DNA from: an uncultured Pelagibacteraceae bacterium
GTDB lineage: Bacteria > Pseudomonadota > Alphaproteobacteria > Pelagibacterales > AG-422-B15
Direction of reading: 5' to 3'
NCBI GenBank assembly: GCA_902524285.1
Contig: CABZCR010000003.1
Span: forward strand, 29,469-93,468
Length of the DNA stretch: 64,000 nt
The position numbers were made by a program, and so were the translations under genes. This document shows positions 40,130 to 49,713 of this stretch, piece after piece. Position 1 is the stretch's first letter. Every line of letters begins with the position of its first letter. The notes beneath the pieces were generated by a model. The model saw only the letters and a program-made list of their open reading frames with translations, made no database searches and was not told the origin of the DNA.

Positions 40130-41118
40130 TAAACTAAATCAAATTTGCTTGTTTCAGTTGTGACCTCTTCTCCAAAACAGCGTTGATAGTACTCGGCTAT
40201 AATTTGTCTTTCACTTTCATCACACTTATTTAAGAAAGTAAGTTTAAATGCTGCGGAATAATTGTGATCAAAAATTTCAGAATTTTGGGCCCAAGTTAGA
40301 ACTGTCCTGGGACTCATAACCGTTGATATATCTCCATTTGCAAGACCTTTTCTGGATAAATCTGCAACCTTTATCATCAATTCAATGATCTCTTCCTTTT
40401 CAGGGTTATTAAATGAAGGAACTTTCGAAAGCATTATCTTTTTTTCTTGTTCAAGATCTAAATAGTTAAGAGTAGTAACTATGCTCCACCTATCCATCTG
40501 CCCTTGATTTATTTGCTGTGTGCCATGATAAAGTCCAGTTGTATCTCCTAACCCAACGGTGTTTGTGGTTGCAAATAATCTAAAATATGGATTTGGCGTT
40601 AAAACTCTATTCTTATCCAATAATGTAAATTTACCTTCCGACTCTAATACTCTTTGAATGACAAACATAACATCTGGTCTTCCAGCATCATATTCATCAA
40701 ATACTAAAGCTGTAGGTGTTTGTAATGACCAAGGTAAGATCCCGTCTTGAAATTCCGTAACTTGCTTTCCATCATTTAATACGATTGCATCTTTACCAAT
40801 CAAATCAATCCTACTAATGTGACTGTCAAGATTGACTCTTACGCAAGGCCAATTAAGCCGAGCAGCAATCTGTTCAATGTGTGTTGATTTTCCAGTTCCA
40901 TGTAATCCCTGGACCATAACTCTTCTGTTATATTTAAACCCAGACAGTATTGCCATGGTAGTTGCCTTATCAAAACAATAGTTAGAGTCGATTTCAGGAA
41001 CATACTCTGATTTCTTTGAAAACCCCTCAACATGAAGATCTGTATCAAATCCAAAAGCTTGATTCACAGATATAGATATATCTGGTTTACTTTGCATGAG
41101 ATTTTCTGTTGTTGTCAT
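40129..41118 (-). CDS. cobS: Aerobic cobaltochelatase subunit CobS
   Basis: AAA+ protein: [64 protein letters not shown]. Confidence 0.95.
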   Translation of the reverse strand: MTTTENLMQSKPDISISVNQAFGFDTDLHVEGFSKKSEYVPEIDSNYCFDKATTMAILSGFKYNRRVMVQGLHGTGKSTHIEQIAARLNWPCVRVNLDSHISRIDLIGKDAIVLNDGKQVTEFQDGILPWSLQTPTALVFDEYDAGRPDVMFVIQRVLESEGKFTLLDKNRVLTPNPYFRLFATTNTVGLGDTTGLYHGTQQINQGQMDRWSIVTTLNYLDLEQEKKIMLSKVPSFNNPEKEEIIELMIKVADLSRKGLANGDISTVMSPRTVLTWAQNSEIFDHNYSAAFKLTFLNKCDESERQIIAEYYQRCFGEEVTTETSKFDLV

Positions 41119-41626
41119 ATTGTTCCTTTATTGTTTTATAGGCTTCTAAAACCTTAGTTAATTTTTCTTTATTTTTTTCATTGTTACCAACTGTATCAGG
41201 GTGTAATTCTTTTACAATCTTTTTGAATTTAGACTTGATTTCATTGAGTGAACTTTCCTTATTATCAATGCCTAAAGTTGCAAGAGCATTTAAATACTTA
41301 GAACTATAATAACTAGGATGTACGAGCGAATTTTCAAGATTATTCATCCCTTGAAACATTCTCTCTGAAATTTTAGATATTTTTTCAAAATAACTCGTAT
41401 CATTTGATCCTATTTGCTTAGTTTTTCTATGGCCAATTATGTCATTTTCGATAAATGCTTCAATTTCATCGGCTGTCATGTCTGAAAAATAATTCCATTT
41501 TTTGTTATATTCTTTTATGTGTTTTAGACAGAACCAAATGTATTTTCCTAGATCTTTTGGGGAAGACGGAGCGCGATATTCTCCTATTTCTTCGCACCCT
41601 TTAAAATGACATTTTCTTTTGTTCAT
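41087..41626 (-). CDS. J-domain (DnaJ-like) protein
   Basis: ALATLGIDNKESSLNEIKSKFKKIVKELHPDTVGNNEKNKEKLTKVLEAYKTIKE with HPD motif; N-terminal Cys/His motif. Confidence 0.88.
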   Translation of the reverse strand: MNKRKCHFKGCEEIGEYRAPSSPKDLGKYIWFCLKHIKEYNKKWNYFSDMTADEIEAFIENDIIGHRKTKQIGSNDTSYFEKISKISERMFQGMNNLENSLVHPSYYSSKYLNALATLGIDNKESSLNEIKSKFKKIVKELHPDTVGNNEKNKEKLTKVLEAYKTIKEQYDNNRKSHAK

Positions 41627-41661
41627 ATTGCCTTTTCATATGTTAGATTAGATTAATATAC

Positions 41662-41943
41662 ATGACTCTAGAAGAATCTATAGATAAGAAAATTAATGAC
41701 AATCTAAACCCGTCTTTTTTTAAAATTATAAACTTTTCTGATCAACACAAAAATCATTATGAAGGTGATAACAAAGATACTTCACATATTAAAATCATTA
41801 TTGTTTCAGAATCTTTTGATGGACATTCAAGAATTGAAAGAGAGAGAATTGTTCATAACATACTTAAAGAAGAAATATTGACAGAGATACACTCAATAAG
41901 ATTAAAACTCTATATAAAGTCAGAATATGATTTAATTAAGTGA
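41662..41943 (+). CDS. BolA family protein
   Basis: SHIKIIIVSESFDGHSRIERERIVHNILKEEILTEIHSIRLKLYIKSEY. Confidence 0.88.
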   Translation: MTLEESIDKKINDNLNPSFFKIINFSDQHKNHYEGDNKDTSHIKIIIVSESFDGHSRIERERIVHNILKEEILTEIHSIRLKLYIKSEYDLIK

Positions 41944-43200
41944 TGCAATTTTGACTTGCGAAATCAAATTTCTTTTCGTTTCAATTATTTCGAATTTAAA
42001 TCCATAAAACTGAAAAACTTGCCCAGCTTTAGGAAAGGACCTTGACTCATTTATTATTAAACCAGAAATAGTATTTGCATCTTCATCAGGTAGGTCCCAA
42101 CCAAAACTTCTATTAATGTTTCTTATTTCTGTAGATCCTTGAACTTTAATTGAGCCATCTTTATTTTTCACAATATCAGTTAAATCGATATCATGTTCAT
42201 CGCTGATCTCTCCGACAATCTCTTCAATAATATCCTCAAGACTTATCATTCCATTTAACACACCGTATTCATCGACCACCATGGCTAATTTAATTTTTCT
42301 GTTTAGGTGCATTTGTAATTGATTTTTTAGAGGCGTAGTTTCTGGTACAAACCAAGTTTTAATTAATGATTTCTTAATATCCTCTCTTGAAATTTTTACA
42401 GATTTAAGTTCATTTAGCTTCCTCAACAGATTTTTTGCATGTATTAAGCCAATAATATTTTCATTATTGTCTTTCCATACAGGTATTCTTGTATAAGGAC
42501 TTTCAACAACTTGGTTTATTATTCTTTCAGGATCTTCATCAATATTAACCATAAAGATATTGCTTCTGTGCACCATAATATCCTCAACAGTTGTTTCTGA
42601 TAAATCTAAAATTCCAGTCACCATGTCCTTATCCATTTTAAATAATCTTCCTTCTTTATGATGTAGATCTACAGTTCCCCTAATTTCATCAGCTACTGAT
42701 AAACTTCTTGCGTTCTGGTCATGTTTAATTCCAATTATATTTAAAATAGTAAAAACGATTTTTTCCATCAGCCATGTTACCGGTGCTAAGATAGTTACAA
42801 ATGGTTTTAAAAATGGACTTACTAATAGTGCCATTTTTTCTGCATTCGCAATAGCATAGCTTTTAGGAAGAATTTCTGCAAAAATCACAATTAATGCTGT
42901 CATTATGATTACGGCATAAGCAACACCTGTATTCCCAAAAATTTTGATTAATAAACTCGTAGCTAAAGCTGAAGCAAGAATATTGACTAAATTATTACCA
43001 AGTAAAATCGCTCCAATTAAGGCTTCTTTCTTATTCAATAAATCTATTGCGACATTTGAATTCTTTTTACCCTTCATGCTAAGGCCAGTTAATCTACTTC
43101 GCGTACTTGCTGTTAGTGCTGTTTCTGAGCCAGAGAAAAACGCAGAAAATGCTAAAAGAACTATTATGGCTAAAAATAATACGATAATTTCAAATATCAT
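41932..43200 (-). CDS. HlyC/CorC family (CNNM + CBS + CorC_HlyC) transporter/regulator
   Basis: FFSGSETALTASTRSRL, two CBS segments, VDEYGVLNGMISLEDIIEEIVGEISDEHD. Confidence 0.93.
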   Translation of the reverse strand: MIFEIIVLFLAIIVLLAFSAFFSGSETALTASTRSRLTGLSMKGKKNSNVAIDLLNKKEALIGAILLGNNLVNILASALATSLLIKIFGNTGVAYAVIIMTALIVIFAEILPKSYAIANAEKMALLVSPFLKPFVTILAPVTWLMEKIVFTILNIIGIKHDQNARSLSVADEIRGTVDLHHKEGRLFKMDKDMVTGILDLSETTVEDIMVHRSNIFMVNIDEDPERIINQVVESPYTRIPVWKDNNENIIGLIHAKNLLRKLNELKSVKISREDIKKSLIKTWFVPETTPLKNQLQMHLNRKIKLAMVVDEYGVLNGMISLEDIIEEIVGEISDEHDIDLTDIVKNKDGSIKVQGSTEIRNINRSFGWDLPDEDANTISGLIINESRSFPKAGQVFQFYGFKFEIIETKRNLISQVKIASLN

Positions 43201-44307
43201 CTAATTTATATAATTATTTATCACGCTGTCTAATTTTCTAGTTGAATATCGATTGGCTAAATAAGCTTTACCTAAATTCCTTAAAAGAATCAGATTTATA
43301 TGATTATTTTTTACTTTTTTATCAGAATTCATTGTCTCTTTAAATTTTTTAAGTGATGTCTTTCTTTTAATATTGTTAGGTATTTTGGTTTTCATTTTTA
43401 ATTTTTCAAAATGATTTTTTATTTTATTAATATTTTTATTTAAGCTATTCCCTTGAAGTGAAGACATATCTAGAGCCATCAAGATGCCAATAGATACAGC
43501 TTCTCCATGTGTTAATGATTTTTGGTAATTATTTATTGCTTCAATAGCATGTCCGAAAGTATGGCCTAAATTAAGTATTGCTCTTATATTTTTTTCCTTT
43601 TCATCTTTTCTTACAATTATTGCTTTATTTTTGCAAGAGTGGAAAACAGCCTCAATTAAATATTTTTTGTTAAATGTCATAAGCTTCGACTCATTATCTA
43701 AAAGCCAATTAAGGAATCTTTTATCCATAATAAGTCCATACTTAATTATTTCAGCATAGCCAGATAAAATCTCCCTTTTTGGAAGAGATTTTAATAGTGA
43801 AACATCCGAAATCACTAATTTAGGTTGGTAAAAAGTACCTATCAGATTTTTGCCTTCTTTAGTATTGACTCCTGTTTTGCCTCCTACTGCAGAGTCGACT
43901 TGCGATAATAATGTTGTAGGTATCTGAATAAAATTAATACCTCTTAATGTGATACTTGCTGTAAAACCAACAATATCGCCAATAACTCCTCCACCAAAAG
44001 CAATTAAAGTATCATTCCTATCAACCTTATATTTGAGAAGTTTAGACGTAATTAAATTAATAGTTTTAATATTTTTGTATTTCTCACCATCATTAATTAT
44101 TATCTTGTTAAAACTTATTTTATTTTTTTTTAGTGAGTTCTCTAATTTTTTTCCGTAAAGCTTATAGATTAATTTATTAGTAATTATAAAAACTCGTAGA
44201 TTTATTAATTTCTTTTTTATTAATGAGCCTGAGCTCAATAAAATATTATCACCAATTAATATCTTATATTCGTCTGTTCCGGTCTTTACCTCTAAAGTTT
44301 TTTTCAT
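43201..44307 (-). CDS. aroB: 3-dehydroquinate synthase
   Basis: DGEKYKNIKT, FGGGVIGDIVGFTAS, IPTTLLSQVDSAVGGKTGVN, LNLGHTFGHAIEA. Confidence 0.95.
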   Translation of the reverse strand: MKKTLEVKTGTDEYKILIGDNILLSSGSLIKKKLINLRVFIITNKLIYKLYGKKLENSLKKNKISFNKIIINDGEKYKNIKTINLITSKLLKYKVDRNDTLIAFGGGVIGDIVGFTASITLRGINFIQIPTTLLSQVDSAVGGKTGVNTKEGKNLIGTFYQPKLVISDVSLLKSLPKREILSGYAEIIKYGLIMDKRFLNWLLDNESKLMTFNKKYLIEAVFHSCKNKAIIVRKDEKEKNIRAILNLGHTFGHAIEAINNYQKSLTHGEAVSIGILMALDMSSLQGNSLNKNINKIKNHFEKLKMKTKIPNNIKRKTSLKKFKETMNSDKKVKNNHINLILLRNLGKAYLANRYSTRKLDSVINNYIN

Positions 44308-44840
44308 TAATAGATTTTTAAAGCTTCGGTAATTTCTTTAATTATTTGATATTTATTTTTTTTGCTCACATCGATTGTGAATTTAGCTTTTGAGTAATTT
44401 TTCTGCCTAATTTTATTTAATCTTTCAAATTCTGCTTTTATATTTTTATTAGATAAAAGGGGCCTCTTTTTTGACACTCTACATCTTTTTTCTAAAATAT
44501 TCAAATCACATTTTAGCCATATTGAATTACATTTATTCAATATTAACTTTCTTATTTTTAAATCTTCAAAGCCACCTCCGCCTAGTGCAATAATAGAGTT
44601 TTTTTTATCCAGTAATTTTAAAGTAATTTTTCTCTCAATATTTCTGAAGATACTTTCACCGCTTTCATCAAAAATTTTTGCAATTTTTTGACCCATTTCT
44701 TTTTCAATTTCTTTATCCGTGTCATAAAAATCTAAGCCTAGTTTTTTTGATAAACCTCTGCCAATAGTTGATTTACCAGAGCCCATATGGCCTAGAAAAA
44801 CTATATTTTTTTTTGTTTGAGAGAGTCTTTTTTTTGACAT
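44307..44840 (-). CDS. aroK: Shikimate kinase
   Basis: FLGHMGSGKSTIGRGLSKKLGLDFYDTDKEIE, ALGGGGF. Confidence 0.95.
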   Translation of the reverse strand: MSKKRLSQTKKNIVFLGHMGSGKSTIGRGLSKKLGLDFYDTDKEIEKEMGQKIAKIFDESGESIFRNIERKITLKLLDKKNSIIALGGGGFEDLKIRKLILNKCNSIWLKCDLNILEKRCRVSKKRPLLSNKNIKAEFERLNKIRQKNYSKAKFTIDVSKKNKYQIIKEITEALKIY

Positions 44841-44895
44841 TATTAAATGTGAATAAATTTCACAGTTTTAAAATATTCTGTTAAAAGAAATTAAT

Positions 44896-46629
44896 ATGTT
44901 TGATAAAAGCATTCGTAATAAAGTAACATTATATATCATTAGTTTATCTCTTATAAGCTCATTTTTCATTAATATTGATGTTTTGGCGGAAAGCAATTTG
45001 AGTCAAGAGCCATATGAAATTTGGCAAGAGAACAGTGTTATAGGCGAAATTGAAAGCTCTGTTGAAAAATCAAATACGCAGGAAGCAGTAAACTTAACTA
45101 ATCAAACCGTAAAACAGGAAAATTTTCTATTCACTAAAGCCGATGCTATAGGTTTATATGATCCAACTAATGGCGGATTTGAAGCTAATTTATGGGATGG
45201 GTCTAATATAGAGGATATAGCATATTTAATTAATACAGCTCCTGTAGAAAGTACTAGTTCAACTCTTACGAACCTAGTAAAAAATGTAATCTTAACTACA
45301 GCAGCTCCACCCGATAAATCAAATAGTGACTCATTATCTTTTTTAAATCTTAAATCAGATTTTTTAATCTCAAGAGGTTATTATAACAATATATCTCAAT
45401 TATTTAGCTTACTAAATAGTGATGAAATAAACGATATTTTAAGTGATGGAATGATAGATAATTTACTTATCTATAATCAATACAAAAGAATTTGTAATAG
45501 CAACTCTAATTTAATATCAGAAAGATTAAGTGATTTATATTTTGCATCATTTTGCAATGCAATGTCAGCTAATAAACTAACTCTTGATCTAAATATCTCT
45601 TTAATGCGAGATGATAATAATTCTTATAATGAAGAGTATTTATCTTTATTATCTGAAATTATTTACAGTGATGAAATTAAAGCTGAAAATCTCAAAGAAA
45701 TAAATCTAATTAATTTAAATTTATTACAAAAATACAATGTCGATATTGATAAATATATTTCCATAAATTCACCAATAAAATTTAAATTGTTCTACTTTTT
45801 AAATTATAAGAAGAATAACCTTAAAAAAATTTCAATTGCTGAAGAACTTGTCAAAAAAGGCTTGGTTGAACACAAATACCTTGCAGAGATTTACCAGTCC
45901 TTTGATCTGAGTAACACTAAGGACGCTGGTGAGGATAATTTAGCTTTATTAGAGCGAATTAAAATCTTTAAAGATATAAGAAAAACTTCATCTCAGGCTG
46001 AATTAGTAAATAAAATACCTGAATATGTTAGTTTATTTAGTGCGCGTGGTATGTTGGATACAGCGTCTTTAATGATTTATGATAAAATAAAAATAGTTCA
46101 GCCAAAACCAGATTATATCGATAATGCATCGGGTATTTGCCTGGTCTTTATACTAAATGATGACCCAGAAAAATGTAATGAGTGGGTGAGTCAATTGAAT
46201 CTCAATTCAAACACATTAGAGCTTTCTAAAGCTAAGTTTTATCTTTCATTGGCGAACGGTAAAGCAATAAAAGAGACTAACTTAAATCAATTAATTGACT
46301 ATGAAGGTTTTTCCGATAGGCAGAAGAATATTATAGTTAAGTATTACGAACTTATTACAAATTCAAAAAAAATTAGTTATTGGAAAACTCCAAATGAATT
46401 AAATAAAGTCTCCTCAATAACTGCAAATATAAAACTTCATAATTATTTTGAGTCTCTTGAAAATCAAATAGGTGAGAAAATAATTTTGCTAAGCATATTG
46501 CATGGAGATGATAATTTTAATGAGAATGACGAGTTTTCGATTTTTCTTATAATAGATTCATTGTTTGAGATTAATGAAGTTTACGCACAAGACTATATAT
46601 TAGAGTATTTTTCAACGTACAATTTATAG
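44896..46629 (+). CDS. Hypothetical exported protein, 577 aa
   Basis: Signal-like N-terminus (YIISLSLISSFFINIDVLAES); no recognised domain; sits between aroK (divergent) and xerD. Confidence 0.7.
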   Translation: MFDKSIRNKVTLYIISLSLISSFFINIDVLAESNLSQEPYEIWQENSVIGEIESSVEKSNTQEAVNLTNQTVKQENFLFTKADAIGLYDPTNGGFEANLWDGSNIEDIAYLINTAPVESTSSTLTNLVKNVILTTAAPPDKSNSDSLSFLNLKSDFLISRGYYNNISQLFSLLNSDEINDILSDGMIDNLLIYNQYKRICNSNSNLISERLSDLYFASFCNAMSANKLTLDLNISLMRDDNNSYNEEYLSLLSEIIYSDEIKAENLKEINLINLNLLQKYNVDIDKYISINSPIKFKLFYFLNYKKNNLKKISIAEELVKKGLVEHKYLAEIYQSFDLSNTKDAGEDNLALLERIKIFKDIRKTSSQAELVNKIPEYVSLFSARGMLDTASLMIYDKIKIVQPKPDYIDNASGICLVFILNDDPEKCNEWVSQLNLNSNTLELSKAKFYLSLANGKAIKETNLNQLIDYEGFSDRQKNIIVKYYELITNSKKISYWKTPNELNKVSSITANIKLHNYFESLENQIGEKIILLSILHGDDNFNENDEFSIFLIIDSLFEINEVYAQDYILEYFSTYNL

Positions 46630-47555
46630 TGCCGAAAATAGAAAAATCTATTATTGAGAATTTCTTAGAATCACTGATATCTGAGAAAGGTTTAAGTAAA
46701 AATACGATTGAGTCTTATAAAAGCGATATAAATCAGTTTTTAGAAAAACAAACAATAAGCAAATCATCTGAACTAATATTTTCAAGAAAATCAATTGAAA
46801 AATACATTTCAATGATGAACGATTTAGGATTTGAGAGGTCAACAATCCTCAGGAAATTATCTTCTTTAGGACACTTTTTTGATTTTTTAGTTACCGAAAA
46901 TATACTGAAAGATAATCCGTTCTCGCAAATATCTATACCCAAAAAAAACTCTAAGCTACCGATTTTTTTAACAAACGATCAGGTAGATAGGCTATTAGAG
47001 ACAGCTAAAAATGATGACTCTATTAAAGGGTTGAGACTATTCACTATGATAGAAATATTATATGCAACAGGAATAAGAGTTTCTGAGCTAGTTGGATTAA
47101 AATTGTCATCTTTATATGAAAAAGAAAATTTTATTTTCGTTACAGGTAAAGGAAATAAAGAAAGACTTGTGCCCGTTGATCAAAACACTTTATCCACAAT
47201 AGAAAAGTATCTAAAAGTAAGAGTAGAATTTTTAAATGCAGATAAAAATGAAGACAAATGGCTTTTTCCTTCAAGAAATTCAAAGCTTGGTCATATTTCA
47301 AGGCAAAGATTTCATCAACTTTTAAAAGTATTGTGCAAAGAAGCGAATATCGATGCAAAATACGTTAGCCCCCACAAGCTAAGACATGCCTTTGCATCAC
47401 ATCTACTTGCTAATGGAATGGATTTGAGATCACTACAAATGCTACTTGGGCATTCAGATATATCTACAACACAAATTTATACTCATGTTCTTAGCGATAG
47501 ATTAAAAAGTACGGTGGAAGATAATCACCCATTATCCAAGGTATTCAAAGAATAA
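46629..47555 (+). CDS. xerD: Tyrosine recombinase XerD
   Basis: SAM-like N-domain, LYATGIRVSELVGL, SPHKLRHAFASHLLANGMDLRSLQMLLGHSDISTTQIYTH; GTG start. Confidence 0.93.
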   Translation: MPKIEKSIIENFLESLISEKGLSKNTIESYKSDINQFLEKQTISKSSELIFSRKSIEKYISMMNDLGFERSTILRKLSSLGHFFDFLVTENILKDNPFSQISIPKKNSKLPIFLTNDQVDRLLETAKNDDSIKGLRLFTMIEILYATGIRVSELVGLKLSSLYEKENFIFVTGKGNKERLVPVDQNTLSTIEKYLKVRVEFLNADKNEDKWLFPSRNSKLGHISRQRFHQLLKVLCKEANIDAKYVSPHKLRHAFASHLLANGMDLRSLQMLLGHSDISTTQIYTHVLSDRLKSTVEDNHPLSKVFKE

Positions 47556-47608
47556 TTGTAATTCAAGTTGTCCTTGAAAAGAGGATTTTATGATGATAAA
47601 CCAACAAA

Positions 47609-48589
47609 ATGAGTTTCACGCCCGTACCCTCTAACACTATAAGAATAAATAGATCTCAGTTATTTGTTCCAGGGTCAAAGCCAGATTTGTTTGAGAAAGC
47701 TTCAGCAAGCAACGCAGATATAATATGTTTAGATCTTGAGGATGCTGTGGCACCGCAAGATAAGGAACAAGCAAAAGAAAATGTAATCAAAGCACTAAAC
47801 AATCATGATTTTGGGAAAAAAACTATTTCAGTAAGAATTAATGGATTGGATACTCATTATTGTTACAGAGATGTTGTTGACTTAATGGAAAATGGTGGTG
47901 AGCGATTAGATTTAATCATGATACCAAAAGTTGGTGTTCCAGAGGATGTTTATGCGATTGATATGTTAGTGACGCAAATAGAAGATAAAACTCAAAGACA
48001 AAAGAAAATAGGTTTTGAACTTATAGTTGAAACATCAATGGGAATAACAAACCTAGATAAGATCTTAACTGGGAGTAAAAGAATTGAGTCTCTCCATTTT
48101 GGTTATGCTGATTATGCGGCATCAGTTAGAATGCGAACAACAAATATCGGCGGATCTAATCAAGACTATTCAATATTAACTGATGAAATTGATGGTGAGA
48201 GAAAAACTCACTGGAATGATATGTGGCACTATCCAATATCAAAAATGACAACTATTGGAAGGGCTCATGGCGTTAGGATTATTGACGGTCCTTTTGGGGA
48301 TTTTTCAGATCCAGATGGTTTTAAGTCTCACGCAAAAAGAACAGCAATTCTTGGATGCGAGGGAAAATGGGCAATTCATCCTAGTCAGGTAGATCTTGCA
48401 AATGAGGTATTCACACTACCGGAAAAAGAAGTACAAAAAGCCAGAGATATTCTTGAAGCGATGAAAAAAGCACAGGAGTCAGGCGCAGGCGCTGCTACAC
48501 TAAATGGAAAATTAATAGACGCCGCTTCAATAAGGCAAGCTGAGCAAATTATCGAACAAACAAAATTAATAGAAACTCTAAGTAAATAA
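47609..48589 (+). CDS. mcl1: L-malyl-CoA/beta-methylmalyl-CoA lyase (HpcH/HpaI family)
   Basis: SQLFVPGSKPDLFEKASASNADIICLDLEDAVAP, IMIPKVG, LHFGYADYAAS, KWAIHPSQVDLANEVF. Confidence 0.9.
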   Translation: MSFTPVPSNTIRINRSQLFVPGSKPDLFEKASASNADIICLDLEDAVAPQDKEQAKENVIKALNNHDFGKKTISVRINGLDTHYCYRDVVDLMENGGERLDLIMIPKVGVPEDVYAIDMLVTQIEDKTQRQKKIGFELIVETSMGITNLDKILTGSKRIESLHFGYADYAASVRMRTTNIGGSNQDYSILTDEIDGERKTHWNDMWHYPISKMTTIGRAHGVRIIDGPFGDFSDPDGFKSHAKRTAILGCEGKWAIHPSQVDLANEVFTLPEKEVQKARDILEAMKKAQESGAGAATLNGKLIDAASIRQAEQIIEQTKLIETLSK

Positions 48590-48600
48590 TTTATTATTAA

Positions 48601-49713
48601 ATGAACACCTATCTTGAGTTTGAAAAGCCCATCGAACAACTTGACAATAAGGTTCATGAGCTCAAAAGCTTAAATGATAATGCTCCATCAGATAATCTTC
48701 TTGAAGAAATTACGCAAGTTGAAGAACAAATAAATGAAACTTATAGAAAGATATATTCTTCAATATCACCTTGGCAAAAGACACTTGTTGCAAGACATCC
48801 TCAACGACCAAAAACTAGAGAATATATTCAAAATCTAATTGAGGATTTTTTCCCATTATCAGGTGATCGTTTTTTTTCAGAAGATAAAGCCATTCTTGGG
48901 GGGTTTGGAAAATTTAGAGGTAAAACAGTATTAGTCCTTGGTCATGAAAAGGGACACGATACAACATCAAGAATTGAACATAATTTTGGAATGCCTAGGC
49001 CTGAGGGATACAGAAAAGCTCAAAGATTAATGAAACTTGCAGAGGATTTTGACATTCCAGTAATTTCCTTCGTAGACACTCCTGGCGCTTACCCTGGAGT
49101 AGGAGCTGAACAGCGAGGACAGTCTGAAGCAATAGCAAAAACAACTGAGTGTTGTTTATCATTAGGTGTTCCTATTATAGCAATAATAATTGGTGAAGGA
49201 GGATCAGGCGGTGCAGTCGCTATTGGTACAGGAAATACAGTTCTTATGTTGGAAAACTCCATATATTCAGTAATTTCTCCAGAGGGCTGTTCATCAATTT
49301 TATGGAAAGATAATACAAAAACTGTTGAGGCGGCATCAGCCCTTAAGCTTACAGCAGAAGATATGTTAAAAATTGATGTAATTGATGAAATTGTTAAAGA
49401 GCCTACAGGTGGCGCACATAGAAATCCTCATCGTGCGATTGAGTCTGTTGGAGATGAAATTGAGAAATATTTAAATTTGCTCTCAAATCAACATGGAAAT
49501 GATTTAAAACATGCAAGACAAGAAAGATATCTTCAAATAGGAAGGTCGGGATTATTTAGTGAAAAGACCACAGCAGCTAATACTGTTCTTGATGAAAAGT
49601 TTGGGAAATCTGGCAATAAAAAAAGATTTTATAATAGTTTTTTAGGACGAATTGTTTTAGGAGCTATACTTGCCATGTTGTTTACCGGCATACTAACTTA
49701 TTTATTTAATTAA
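48601..49713 (+). CDS. accA: Acetyl-CoA carboxylase carboxyltransferase subunit alpha with a C-terminal TM extension
   Basis: ARHPQRPKTREYIQNL, FVDTPGAYPGVGAEQRGQSEAIA, GEGGSGGAVAIGTGN, SPEGCSSILWKD; C-terminus FLGRIVLGAILAMLFTGILTYLFN. Confidence 0.95.
   Translation: MNTYLEFEKPIEQLDNKVHELKSLNDNAPSDNLLEEITQVEEQINETYRKIYSSISPWQKTLVARHPQRPKTREYIQNLIEDFFPLSGDRFFSEDKAILGGFGKFRGKTVLVLGHEKGHDTTSRIEHNFGMPRPEGYRKAQRLMKLAEDFDIPVISFVDTPGAYPGVGAEQRGQSEAIAKTTECCLSLGVPIIAIIIGEGGSGGAVAIGTGNTVLMLENSIYSVISPEGCSSILWKDNTKTVEAASALKLTAEDMLKIDVIDEIVKEPTGGAHRNPHRAIESVGDEIEKYLNLLSNQHGNDLKHARQERYLQIGRSGLFSEKTTAANTVLDEKFGKSGNKKRFYNSFLGRIVLGAILAMLFTGILTYLFN

Noticed and set aside
46629-47555. Tyrosine recombinase as evidence for an integrated mobile element
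   Set aside because: Sequence and housekeeping context match chromosomal XerD; there are no att-like repeats, phage genes or other mobility genes nearby.
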